Origin: Ciona intestinalis
Lineage: Eukaryota > Chordata > Ascidiacea > Phlebobranchia > Cionidae
Direction: 5' to 3'
Assembly: GCF_000224145.3 (NCBI RefSeq)
Contig: NW_004191387.1
Location: forward strand, 1 to 64,000
Length of the DNA: 64,000 nucleotides
The translations under genes and the position numbers were made by a program. Positions 1 through 10,048 of this stretch are shown here, in pieces; the first letter of the stretch is position 1; every line of letters starts with the position of its first letter. The notes under the pieces were generated by a model, which did not search any database, was not told where the DNA came from, and saw only the letters and a program-made list of their open reading frames with translations.

Positions 1-865
1 ATGACAACATGACATAAATATGACACACATGACATAAATATGACACACATGACATAAATATGACACACATGACATAAATATGACACACATGACATAAATA
101 TGACACACACGACATAAATATGACACACACGACATAAATATGACACACATGACATAAATATGACATAGGCATGACATAAATACGACACACACGACATAAG
201 TATGACATAGGCATGACATAAATATAACACACATGACATAAATATGACACACATGACATAAATATGACATAGGCATGACATAAATATGACATAGGCATGA
301 CATAAATATGACATAGGCATGACATAAATACGACACACACGACATAAGTATGACATAGGCATGACATAAATATAACACACATGACATAAATATGACACAC
401 ATGACATAAATATGACATAGGCATGACATAAATATGACATAGGCATGACATAAATATGATACACACGACATAAATATGACATAGGCATGACATAAATATG
501 ACATAGGCATGACATAAATATGACATAGGCATGACATAAATATAACACACATGACATAAATATGACATAGGCCTGACATAAATATGACACACATGACATA
601 AATATGACATAGGCATGACATAAATATGACATAGGCCTGACATAAGTATAACACACATGACATAAATATGGAATAGACATGACATTAATATGACACACAT
701 GACATAAATATGACATAGGCATGACATAAATATGACACACCTGACATAAATATGACACACATGACATAAATATGACACACATGACATAAATATGACATAG
801 GCATGACATAAATATGTCACACATGACATAAATATAACACACATGACGTAAATATAACATTGCAG
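1..865. repeat. Short-period satellite array (20-22 bp units)
   Basis: The stretch is a tandem array built on the core ATGACATAAATATGACACAC (20 bp), alternating with a variant whose end is CATAGGC instead of CACAC. Units are almost identical apart from C/T changes at CpG/TpG positions. The array runs off the left edge, so its full size is unknown. It ends near 865, where ordinary sequence starts. The frequent ACAT/GACATA words give it no stable coding frame. Confidence 0.95.
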
Positions 866-1781
866 TCGCCGTTGGCAGTTAAAGGGTTAAACGTGACATT
901 TCATCTTCTACGCCCAATAAAAATATTATAGTTATATCTTGACAAATACCATTCAACGTTAACATTGTGACTGAAGATACGAACGGTCATGTGTATCTAT
1001 AAGTTGCTATGTACAGTTGGGATGAACTGAATGCTTGAAGTACATGAGACGTTAACGCTAATGTTTAACTAGACCACTTCAGATTTGTTTGAGTAGCTTG
1101 TTTGCGATGTGACGTATAACAGCATGTAATAAAGGGAACTGAGTTGAACGTAGATTATATAACAGTAACTTGTTATAGTGTAAGAGCGTTTAAAAGTTCA
1201 TATACGTTTACTGACTAAGAAACTTAGAGAATAGTTTTATTTTTTTAAATAATATTCCTGTTTTAAGTTGGGGGTTAAAAACTACATATTAGAGACGTTT
1301 CGTTCGCTTATTCATCGCTTACTTTAAGGGTGGGGCAATATTGACTTTAGTTGGACATTGTGGGCATATGAGCATCATATAGCTTACACAGGGAAAAGTA
1401 CAACAGTCACATATACGACTTGTACGTTTAACAGGTCAAATAGAATTTATACGTGTTAAGTTTATTGATGCTATTGAGTTCAGGTAGAAACGTAGAACTT
1501 TAAACAGATGTTTAACTTTGAATTAGTAGTGATTTAAAATCTTTAATAGGAGCGTTATTTTATCACTACTTTGTTTTTCAAGAAAAATAATTTCCTTATC
1601 CTTACGTTTATGTCAATCAAAATTTATACCGGTAACACTGGAAATGTGTTGTTTATCCTAGAATAAGTATATATGTTTAACTTTAAACAAAGGATGTTAT
1701 TTTAACACTACTTTGTTTTTAGGAACATCAATTTCTTATTAAGTTCACACTTGTTATTGTGGTTAATATATTACTGTGGTC
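866..1781. other. Spacer and probable 5' leader of the next gene
   Basis: I see no coding exon here. Two imperfect copies of a ~75-bp segment (about 1500-1600 and 1665-1740) share the words GTTATTTTA and ACTACTTTGTTTTT. The second copy ends in a good 3' splice site (CTTTGTTTTTAG, AG at 1721-1722) about 60 bases before the ATG at 1782. No matching donor is evident, so this may be a 5'-UTR intron end or a spliced-leader acceptor. Confidence 0.5.
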
Positions 1782-2405
1782 ATGGCACATCAAGAACCAT
1801 CGCATCAGTACATTGAACATGCACCGCCGCCTATATTTTACTGCTGGAAGTATTGGCTGACCACTGGAGAGGTCCGTGAGGGATGCACGCCTGTCAATCC
1901 GAACTCTAACATGCTAGATTTGAATGACTATGGTTGGGCCTACATGGCGATACCAGTCGTTGGCCTTTTTGTGCTGGTGTTCCTGTTCTATTGCGTGTGC
2001 CGTGGCAAGACCAAGCAAAAAGTGCCGAAACAACCTTTGATTTCGGAAGTCAGCGAGTCCGAGGAGGAAGAGGACTACAGAGCAAGAGGGAGGAGCTATC
2101 GTGCTGTGCCTGTTAGGAGCGCCAATGCTAAAGATTTCTACACCGTTGTTCCTATTGAGGGAAAAGTTCCATTGAACGGCAATGCGGATTCGAGGCCCCA
2201 GCAACGTATATACCCCCGCCTTACTACCATGAGACATCAAGTTGGGATAAACGGGAAGCCAGTTCGCGGTAAGGGTAACTCACAAAGCCAACCTAAATCC
2301 CCCGAAGAATTCCTGCCGTCCAACGACTACCAACCAGACCCAACAGCAAAACCGGTGGAGAATTCTCGCAGCCGACAACCTTCATCATCAGAGGAGGAGC
2401 AGTAA
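1782..2405 (+). CDS. Single-exon small single-pass membrane protein, unknown family
   Basis: This is a 207-residue open frame. I chose the ATG at 1782 because an in-frame stop lies just upstream (1764) and no other ATG precedes it. There is no cleavable signal peptide. A Cys-containing, aromatic N-terminal part (residues 1-50, with CWKYW near 21-25) is followed by one hydrophobic segment at about 53-73, a basic stop-transfer patch (RGKTKQK), an acidic cluster (SESEEEED near 91-98) and a long polar, Pro/Ser/Arg-rich tail ending in SSSEEEQ. Such a layout suits an Nout-Cin membrane protein with an unstructured cytoplasmic tail. The GC content is clearly above that of its surroundings, and a poly(A) signal AATAAA (2406-2411) directly follows the stop. 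I do not recognise the family. It could also be the last exon of a longer gene. Confidence 0.65.
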   Translation: MAHQEPSHQYIEHAPPPIFYCWKYWLTTGEVREGCTPVNPNSNMLDLNDYGWAYMAIPVVGLFVLVFLFYCVCRGKTKQKVPKQPLISEVSESEEEEDYRARGRSYRAVPVRSANAKDFYTVVPIEGKVPLNGNADSRPQQRIYPRLTTMRHQVGINGKPVRGKGNSQSQPKSPEEFLPSNDYQPDPTAKPVENSRSRQPSSSEEEQ

Positions 2406-2429
2406 AATAAACTTTTACGAAGACAAAAT

Positions 2430-2625
2430 ATAGTAGGGTGGGGGAAGATGGGACACTTTTTCATTCTATTTTCTCGTACCATTTAGTAGTAAACAAAAAA
2501 CATTCAAATAATTATAAAACCGTATCCTCACGACTCCCATAGACCGTTGTTAATTGTTTAAAACACGATCGGAATATTTGGATATTATGTGCTAAAGGTG
2601 TCCCATCTTCCCCCACCCTACTATA
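2430..2625. mobile_element. Full-length ~195-bp MITE (TAGTAGGGTGGGGGAAGATG family)
   Basis: It has terminal inverted repeats: TAGTAGGGTGGGGGAAGATG at the left and its complement, ending CCCCACCCTACTATA, at the right. The body carries the family landmarks GGTAGTAAACAAA, CGACTCCCATAGACCG and TTAATTGTTTAAAACACG. TA flanks suggest a TA target site (Tc1/mariner-type). It sits 25 bp after the stop of the preceding gene. It is probably the Ciona family I recall as Cimi-1 (name from memory). Confidence 0.85.
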
Positions 2626-2639
2626 CATTTTGGATTCTA

Positions 2640-4682
2640 CCAACGTTAAAACACTGTTTAATTTGTATGAACAATAATGCACCCGTTTTATGCTTTAATT
2701 AACATTTATAATTCAATTAATGTGCTTGTAGTAAATATATATCGATAGTGAAACTAAGATATGGAACAAATGTACATTTTGCTAAATTTTATAGTATGTG
2801 TGTTGTTTGCGCGTATATGCTATGCTGCCAAACAAACAGCATGGAAAATAAAATGTTTTAAAATTATGAGTTTGATGCTCGAAACTTGTTCCGTGTCCGG
2901 TACAAATTGTCCGAGACAAAACATCGTAGACAGGAGTGTATAGACAGGAAAAACCCGTGAACGGGAATAGGGAAAAGCGCGGGTTCTATGACCGTTTAAA
3001 AATGTAAATGGAATGGGCCATACGACAAAGTGTTTTATTTAATAGTCGGGAATTTTAAAACACACAACAAGCAACCTGACGAACAGCGGGTGCAATATGG
3101 CGCTGCATAGAAAGCGTTTGATACAACTTTCAAACATGAGAAACATGACGCATTTTCGTGTCCATATAGGTATACGTGGCTTGCAGGTGGGGAGAAAACG
3201 ACTTGATTTGTATGTATATTAGGATGTGGTAAAATTGGCATGTTTTAATAGCGTGGGATGAAATGAAACATGTGAGTTTTGATGTGAACAAAAAATGGAC
3301 AAATTTTGAACAAAACCTTAAAATAAGTTATTAATTGCAAAATTAAATATTGTTCCAATCGACCCAAATATGGTCTTAACAGACATAAATATGGTCCCAT
3401 TTATTTTTTGTAATTAACAAACTTTTATTTTCTTTTTTTAACCGATCTTTTTTCATATATTTTAGGAATATATTTGTGTCCGTTGAAACAATATTGAATT
3501 TTTCGCTACCACTTCTTAACTACTGCACTAAACTAGCAGTTAAAATCAATTTAGTTGAATCACATTTGTTTTTCACACCTTTTGCGTTTTTCGAAACTTG
3601 GAAGGCGTAAAGTTTATACCTCGAAATTTCCGATAATATGACCTACTATTTTCTAACTACTGTGCTGGATATATCAGACCAGCCTGGTGTAGTGGTAAAT
3701 AACGACCAGTGGGTTTAATGAATGTAACTGGGTGCGGCTGATAATTTGGACAACCCATTAGTGACCACTGGGTTGACTTGGTAAAAAAAATATTTTTCAA
3801 ACCGACTAAGTAAAATATGTTATTTTAAATCAGTACCATTACTTGTTTTAAGCAATATAACCTGAAAATTTTATTAAAAAAAATTCGTTTACATTATTTT
3901 ACACAACATTTTTTTCAAATTTGCAAACCGAATTAGGTTAGAGACACCACTTTTCAACAGTGTGTTATAATGCACTTTATCGATATAATGTTAATTAATA
4001 AAAGTACATATCATTAATTATATAGTTTGAGAATACACGTGACTATGGTCACGTGGGTTGTGTCTACAACACGAGTTAATTTTATGCAGGGAAATACGAC
4101 GTAAAACAGGTAAAGTTGGGTGTGGAAGATGGGAAATCTTTTTTTAGACCGTTGTTAAATGTTTAAAACACGAAATTATGTGCTGAAGGTGTCCCGTCTT
4201 CCCCACCCTACTATAATATTAAGCGGTGTAGAATATACAACCACAATAAGCAAGACACAATCAATATATTCGCAATAAATAATCAACGATGAAGCTTTGA
4301 TTGCGCAACATGTTTACCCATTACTGGTTGTTGAATAACACGATAACATGTTAGGATTAAAAGTGTGTTTGCCTTCTAGAAAATTCGCGCTTTTACGCGA
4401 AAGATTATTGTTAACCGTATATATCCTCCAGATTATTATTTTTTATTTATCTTTTTAATTAATTGTTAGCGTAGATGTTATTATTAACGCTATACAGTGC
4501 AACGCACATTGAACGAATGTAAAGTATAAACATGTGTTTTTGGTATGAGCGGTTAAAACTCGCGAAAAATGGTCAAATTTGAACAAAGAGAAAATGCACG
4601 CTACTAATTCGACCCTTGTATATACGTTACATTCACCCATTTAAATATTAATTCATTCACCATCCAACTTATGCTAACTAAG
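2640..4682. other. Gene-poor AT-rich spacer with an internally deleted MITE
   Basis: I see no convincing exon; the short open frames have no domain or splice support. At about 4110-4214 there is a MITE copy that has lost much of its middle but keeps TAGACCGTTGTTAA and the right end CCCCACCCTACTATA. At 3680-3780 there is a degraded SINE body (words GACAACCCATTAGTGACCAC). Confidence 0.6.
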
Positions 4683-6086
4683 TTACATTAGATTAGTTGA
4701 ACATAATTGTGTAGTGGTATGAAACGATGTCGGGCGATAATTAAACATTCCGTGGGTGGTGCTGGTTGATCTTGGTGATTGGATCTGAAGGCCCAATCCG
4801 GTGTGCGTCTCCCATCCACTTCCTCTCAATGGATAACCACCAGGGGTCCAATCTCCATGATAACCAGGTTTCCCGTTGCTCTGTGTCACTGTATCAGTCT
4901 GTTGATAAATAACAGAACTTCTCAACTTGGGAAACTAAATTCTAGGTTGTTAAAAGTTTACATTAAATTGAAAGTGAATTTTTCGAAATGATTTTGTAAA
5001 TCGCTTTAATATGTGTTTCGTTAAAATATGAAAAAAAAACAACCATAAAGAACAAATGGATAATTGTATAGTTATGACAGAACTTCCACATTTTGGGTAT
5101 ATACCTGTTTTCGAGATTTATGTCGCGTGCACTGACAGCAGCTTTGGCTATTATGATGCAATGAATCCACATGTGAATCCTTATTATTACGTAAAAAACA
5201 TTTTGCTTGGTTGAGGAAAACATCGTAAATACAAAGCAGCGCTACTTCTGGCACATATTTAGGTTGTTTATTTCCGTTTAAAGGGTAAAGTATATTTGTT
5301 TTACACGCATATGTGAAGAACGCGGCGCTAAGTGTATTAATGTAATGCATAAATAAATACGTTAAACATGTGTGTATCCAGCCTTACCGTTGTGTTATAA
5401 CTTGAACCGAGCCAAATGTTAGTCGCACTCTGTAATCCGAATACGATGGTTTGTCGACAGTAGTTATAAACTACGTCGTACATCGCTTTATCCACAATAT
5501 CCACCAATCGACCGCCCATGTCAGTGCAGTACTTCGATGCTGTGTTACGGTTCATTCCTCTTCTATCTACAGCATTAGGGAACCAAAGGATCAGATTCTG
5601 ATAACCTATTCCTTTACCTGTAAAAAGGAAATTCTGATTTTTTATAATATAAAAATTGATATTAAGCTAAATGAGATTGTTATCATTCGTGACATGCCAT
5701 AGTTTAACATTAGTACCTATATACAAGGACCAATCCACAGTTATCAGCATCCTATCCCACCCTGCAGCTTGGTCAACTCGCTCTATTTCAACTATAAAGC
5801 TGAGTTTCTTTATTTCAAGAATGGTCACGTTGAACTTGTGGGGCAAAGATGGGTTGCTCGGTCTTGCTGTTGCGTGAACGTAATCAGGAGCTTTGGGCAT
5901 GCACATTCTGTAGGGAATCTCTAACTTGGAAGTTAAATACAGATCGATACTTCCCCTGCTGGTCAGTGGTCGATCTGTTGTTAAATTAATTTATAAAGTT
6001 TTTTTTTCTAATTTAAACGAAAACAACTTACATGAATCAACTACGCTGATAACCTCTACAAGCAACACAAACCAAATGCACTTCAT
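4683..6086 (-). CDS. Secreted lectin: H-type-lectin-like domain plus C-type-lectin-like domain
   Basis: Exons that I can support: 6086-6032 (start codon and signal peptide MKCIWFVLLVEVISVVDS), 5974-5717 and 5617-5388; the phases join exactly (1, 1, 0). Exon 2 resembles the H-type lectin fold: a central KFNVTILEIKK strand, then FIVEIERVDQAAGW and LITVDWSLYIG. Exon 3 is the first half of a C-type lectin domain: ASKYCTDMGGRLVDIVD and NIWLGSSYN, the usual C..GG.L...WLG pattern. The second half of that domain is less clear. A candidate exon ends at 5105 and contains CIIIAKAAVSARDIN, but its phase does not join the last exon I would pick (4898-4683, a Gly/Thr/Ser-rich tail). I infer an extracellular carbohydrate-binding protein. 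The 3' part needs transcript data. Confidence 0.65.
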
Positions 6087-7021
6087 AATGACCAATAGTA
6101 ATTGAAATAACCCCTACAGTGATCTGCGTTATGTTAAAGTATAGTTAATTGTAACAACTTAACGATTAAGCCTATTTAAATAACAGACTGGTGATGCTAG
6201 ATATTGGCACAACATATATCTCGTTTGTAAACTATTAATTAGACTCGATTTATATGAACCTCAGTTCGCTTGAGTATACTAAACAAAGTAAAGTTTAAAC
6301 TGTTTAAACCTATAGTTCCGTGTTAACACGTACCATTGCGTGTGTCTATTTTACAGAACTTGATTGACGTAAAAGTTTATACCTCGAAATTTCCGATAAT
6401 ATGACGTACCACTTTCTAACTGCTGTGCTGAATCAATCAGGCAGGCTATACCTTCGAACCCTAATGTATTAATTAAATTGCGCAGATACAATTTTCAAAG
6501 AGTTACCTTGTATATGTTACTTTGTGGGTGATTATTTTTTGGGGATATTTTTTATGTATGGTTAATAATTTGGACAACCCATTAGTGACCACACTGGCGT
6601 TTAACGACTGTTGTTTTCCGGCCACGCGAGGATAGAGTAAGAAGCTACATACATACAGAATAAGCATTGACTTTCTGAATGACATCGTAGTTTTCTGAAT
6701 ATTTAATAGATCTGCGTTCTATCTTCTTTTCAAATACATTTTATTACTCCCCGTTATTTCGGTACTGTCCCGAATTAACGTAAAACCCCTGTTTTGAGAA
6801 GAGCTTATACGACTTTTAAAAGTTTCGTTGTCGAAATCAGTTTTCTGTTAACGTTGTTTCAATTGAAACAAGAAACAAACACCAGCACCAAACTATTTAA
6901 TGTCGCACTAAGCGCAAAAAAACGAATATATAAGTTTTTTTAACACCTGTACAAATCTAAAATATCTTTGCAGCCGAAAAGTATTTCTAAAAACTTGTTG
7001 TAAAACTTTGGACTGCATTTA
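6087..7021. promoter_or_regulatory. Shared upstream region of the divergent lectin and PEX10 genes
   Basis: The 935-bp gap between the start codons of two divergent genes must hold both promoters. A SINE fragment (about 6525-6630, minus orientation: TGTGGGTGATTATTTTTTGG, then GACAACCCATTAGTGACCAC) occupies part of it. A strong 3' splice site (AATATCTTTGCAG, AG at 6972-6973) lies about 49 bases before the PEX10 ATG with no evident donor upstream. I see no clear TATA box or named factor site. Confidence 0.45.
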
Positions 7022-9516
7022 ATGGCGTTAGGTTCCCCAGATGTTGTTACGCAAATCGTGTCCGTTCGGAAAGACACACAGTATATTAACTGGTTGAAAG
7101 GTAGGTATGTGGTAACTTGTAAGCTGGCACGAGGTGTATGAAACAGAACAGCCGTGTTATAACGACTGTCGTTGCCCGCCATGCGAGGATAAACAAGTTA
7201 CATACGTGGTAACTTGTAAGCTGGCACGAGGTGTATCAAACAGAACAGCCGTGTTATAACGACTGTCGTTGCCCGCCATGCGAGGATAAATAAGTTACAT
7301 ATGTGGTAACTTGTAAGCTGGCATGAGGTGTATCAAACAGAACAGCCGTGTTATAACGACTGTCGTTGCCCCGCCATGCGAGGATAAATAAGTTACATAT
7401 GTGGTAACTTGTAAGCTGGCATGAGGTGTATCAAACAGAACAGCCGTGTTATAACGACTGTCGTTGCCCCGCCATGCGAGGATAAATAAGTTACATACGT
7501 GGTAACTTGTAAGCTGGCACGAGGTGTATGAAACAGAACAGCCGTGTTATAACGACTGTCGTTGCCCCGCCATGCGAGGATAAATAAGTTAGATACGTGG
7601 TAACTTGTAAGCTGGCATGAGGTGTATCAAACAGAACACCCGTGTTATAACGACTGTCGTTGCCCCGCCATGCGAGGATAAATAAGTTACAAACGTGGTA
7701 ACTTGTAAGCTGGCATGAGGTGTATGAAACAGAACACCCATGTTATAACGACTGTCGTTGCCCCGCCATGCGAGGATAAATAAGTTACATACGTGGTAAC
7801 TTGTAAGCGGGCATGAGGTGTATCAAACAGAACACCCGTGTTATAACGACTGTTGTTGCCCCGCCATGCGAGGATAAATAAGTTACAAATGTGGTAACTC
7901 GTAAGCGGGCACGAGGTGTATGAAACAGAACACCCATGTTATAACGACTGTCGTTGCCCCGCCATGCGAGGATAAATAAGTTACATACGTGGTAACTCGT
8001 AAGCGGACACGAGGTGTATGAAATAGAACACCCGTGTTATAACGACTGTCATTGCCCCGCCATGCGAAGATAAATAAGTTACAAAGGTGGTAACTCGTAA
8101 GCGGGGACGAGGTGTATGAAACAGAACACCTGTGTTTAACGACTGTTGTTTTTGCCCACGAGAGGATAAAGTAATAATTTACATATTATTTTTCCAGGTC
8201 TTGTGAATGAGAGTGCACATAATGTATTGGGTCCTAGATTGTCAACTGTATGCAGTGAAATCATCAATCATGTTTCTGAGTTTTTGTTTTACTTCTTAAC
8301 AACTGGTGGTAACTTACAAACATTAGGGGAAGAATATACAGGCATGATCCAGGTGACTTTGATTACTATTGTGCTGTGAAAGACATGAGGTATTCCTTTA
8401 GCTCTAACCTGTAATTTTTACCAAATAAACTAAATCCGCCTAATTTAGTAGCTTTACTGAAACTAAGTTGGCAGATTTTAACTCCTAACTTCAGTAATGA
8501 TTCTTGCACGGGATTTTAGTCAGCAAACTAAGCGTAAAAACGCACCAACAAAATTTCAGTCAGCCAATTAAAATATATATACTATATAGCTACCCTGATT
8601 GATTTGGTTTAGTCTGTAATGTACGAAAACACTGCCCCAAATGACCAGTAAAATTTGGGTGGCAGTAAAATGTTGGTCCTAAAATGTTCATTGCTTCTCA
8701 CTGATACACTGTATAGTTTCAAACTTTGGGTTAACGTCCAAATTAAAGCTGCCACAAAGCTTCACTAAAGTAAAAAGACGGCAGCTTTTTGAACTGCCCT
8801 ACTTAGTCAAGCAAGAGTATTTCTGACGTGTTTAAAATTCCAAAATATCAAACACAGGTTTAAAACCTTGTTCATTATAACACAACGTTATTCTTCAGGT
8901 TGATCACACAGAGAGACATACACCCTCTTTACTTAGAAGACTTGCTTTAATTTCTCTGTATTCAATTTCCCCATATCTTTTAAATAAAGTATCGCTTCAA
9001 TTCATCAATTATTTAAACAAATATAAAAAAGTACAAATTATCACACAAGACACGAATCCTGAAATAACAAAGTTATTGAAACTCCTTGTCAGATTACATT
9101 TCTGCTTATTTTACATGAATGGTATTTATTATTCTATCCCGAAACATTTATTGGGTATAAAATATCTTAGCTATTCCCATCATAAGTCACAAACTGGCCA
9201 GAATTTTGCAAACCTTGGTAGATTGTCTATGTTGGAAACCTTAATGTCTGTATGCCTGCTTATGTTTAACTGGTATAAGAAGAAACAGAATTTAAATCTA
9301 ATTCCTGCAACTTCTAATACAACTCATTCTAAAGCATTAATTACCACACAGTGCTCATTTTGTCTTGATGACTGCCAAGCCTGCACAGTGACCATTTGTG
9401 GCCATCAGTTTTGTTGGAATTGTATTCATAGCTGGCTACAAACAGAAGCGAAATGCCCTTTCTGTAGAGAGAAAATATCTGCTTCTGGTTTAGTTGTGAT
9501 TCAGAATAGTGTATAA
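7022..9516 (+). CDS. PEX10: PEX10, peroxisomal RING-type E3 ubiquitin ligase
   Basis: PEX10 is a peroxisomal membrane RING protein that forms a ligase complex with PEX2 and PEX12 and ubiquitinates the import receptor PEX5 for recycling. Exons 7022-7100, 8198-8352 and 8899-9516 join in phase and give 283 residues, slightly shorter than vertebrate forms. The N-terminal part matches the family at QTLGEEYTGMIQVD, then SLLRRLALISLYSISPYLL (human PEX10 has TLGEEYVSIIQVD and SSLRRGVLV in the same places). The membrane region follows (FYMNGIYYSIPKHLLGIKYL). A C3HC4 RING closes the protein at about 230-268: CSFC, CGHQFCWNC, CPFC, all zinc ligands present. Intron 1 is almost wholly a repeat array. The gene is convergent with PRDX3. 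The ATG is the only one in exon 1 in this frame and follows a possible 5'-UTR acceptor. Confidence 0.93.
7105..8175 (+). repeat. Tandem array of ~11 copies of the 98-bp SINE tail module filling PEX10 intron 1
   Basis: Units recur every 97-98 bp (landmark GTGGTAACTTGTAAG near 7109, 7206, 7302, 7399, 7497, 7596, 7695, 7792, 7890, 7987 and 8086). Each unit continues GAGGTGTATGAAACAGAACA, GTGTTATAACGACTGTCGTT and GCCATGCGAGGATAAATAAG. Neighbouring units differ by a few substitutions (for example CAGCCG versus CACCCG). The same module is the 3' part of the tRNA-derived SINE seen whole at 57568. The array begins within about 8 bases of the intron donor and ends about 20-40 bases before the acceptor. 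Confidence 0.95.
8740..8870 (-). repeat. Dispersed repeat of the AAGCTGCC family (intron 2 of PEX10)
   Basis: It carries the words AAAGCTGCCACAAAGCTTCA, AAGACGGCAGCTTTTTGA and, further on, TCAAGCAAGAGTATTTCTGA. The same family recurs at 14770-14900, 15955-16045, 19370-19475 and 26185-26255. Copies contain a short hairpin (GGCAGCTTTTT / AAAAAGCTGCC). It is non-coding, with no open frame shared by the copies. I cannot name the class. Confidence 0.6.
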
Positions 9517-9636
9517 TGTAGTAGGGCCTACACTTCAGTCGAAAACTAATTTTTCAGTCAGAAATCTGGAAAAGTGCGCCAATATGATAAATTGATAAAA
9601 GTACTGTTACTATTAATTTCATTCAAAAATATTTTC

Positions 9637-9800
9637 ACATTTTGGTTGGGCTGCCTACTACAGTGATTCACAAGACCTTTTGAATGTTATTGTAAAAGTA
9701 AAATCATTTTATTTCATGCTTACAAAAGTTGTGTGAAATGTAGTTTCGGAAATTGGGTCGCCAAAGTTTTGCAATTAAACTAGGTTTTAATAACTGTTAT
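9637..9800 (+). mobile_element. 5'-truncated hAT-like non-autonomous element
   Basis: It shares a long segment with the copies at 18500, 22391, 23692 and 51421: GGTTGGGCTGCCTACTACAG, then AATCATTTTAT and TGTAGTTTCGGAAATTGGGT. The outer end is missing here. It lies in the spacer between the convergent PEX10 and PRDX3 genes. Confidence 0.6.
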
Positions 9801-10048
9801 TTTGCTGCTAATTTCCTTCTCTTCATTGTTTTAATGAATTTGGTCTTCGCTACTGTGATTAAAAAGAATAATAAATACTAAATAGTTATGTTGTATTAAA
9901 TTGATTTATTAGATACAACCAAATAAATAAATTGTGTACATTAGAGTACACAGTATATTTATTGAATACAACCAAAAGATTAAATGCGTGCGATTTGCAC
10001 CCAAAAAATAAATACAATTTGTACATGATAGTTGACAGTATGTGTGTT

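Noticed and set aside
4963-5350. Choosing one of two overlapping frames as the second half of the C-type lectin domain
   Set aside because: One frame looks right by content (CIIIAKAAVSARDIN) but not by phase; the other fits phase but lacks lectin features. Left unresolved rather than forced.
7105-8175. Direct repeats that might suggest a CRISPR array
   Set aside because: The unit is 98 bp without unique spacers, the sequence is a eukaryotic intron, and the unit matches a SINE tail.
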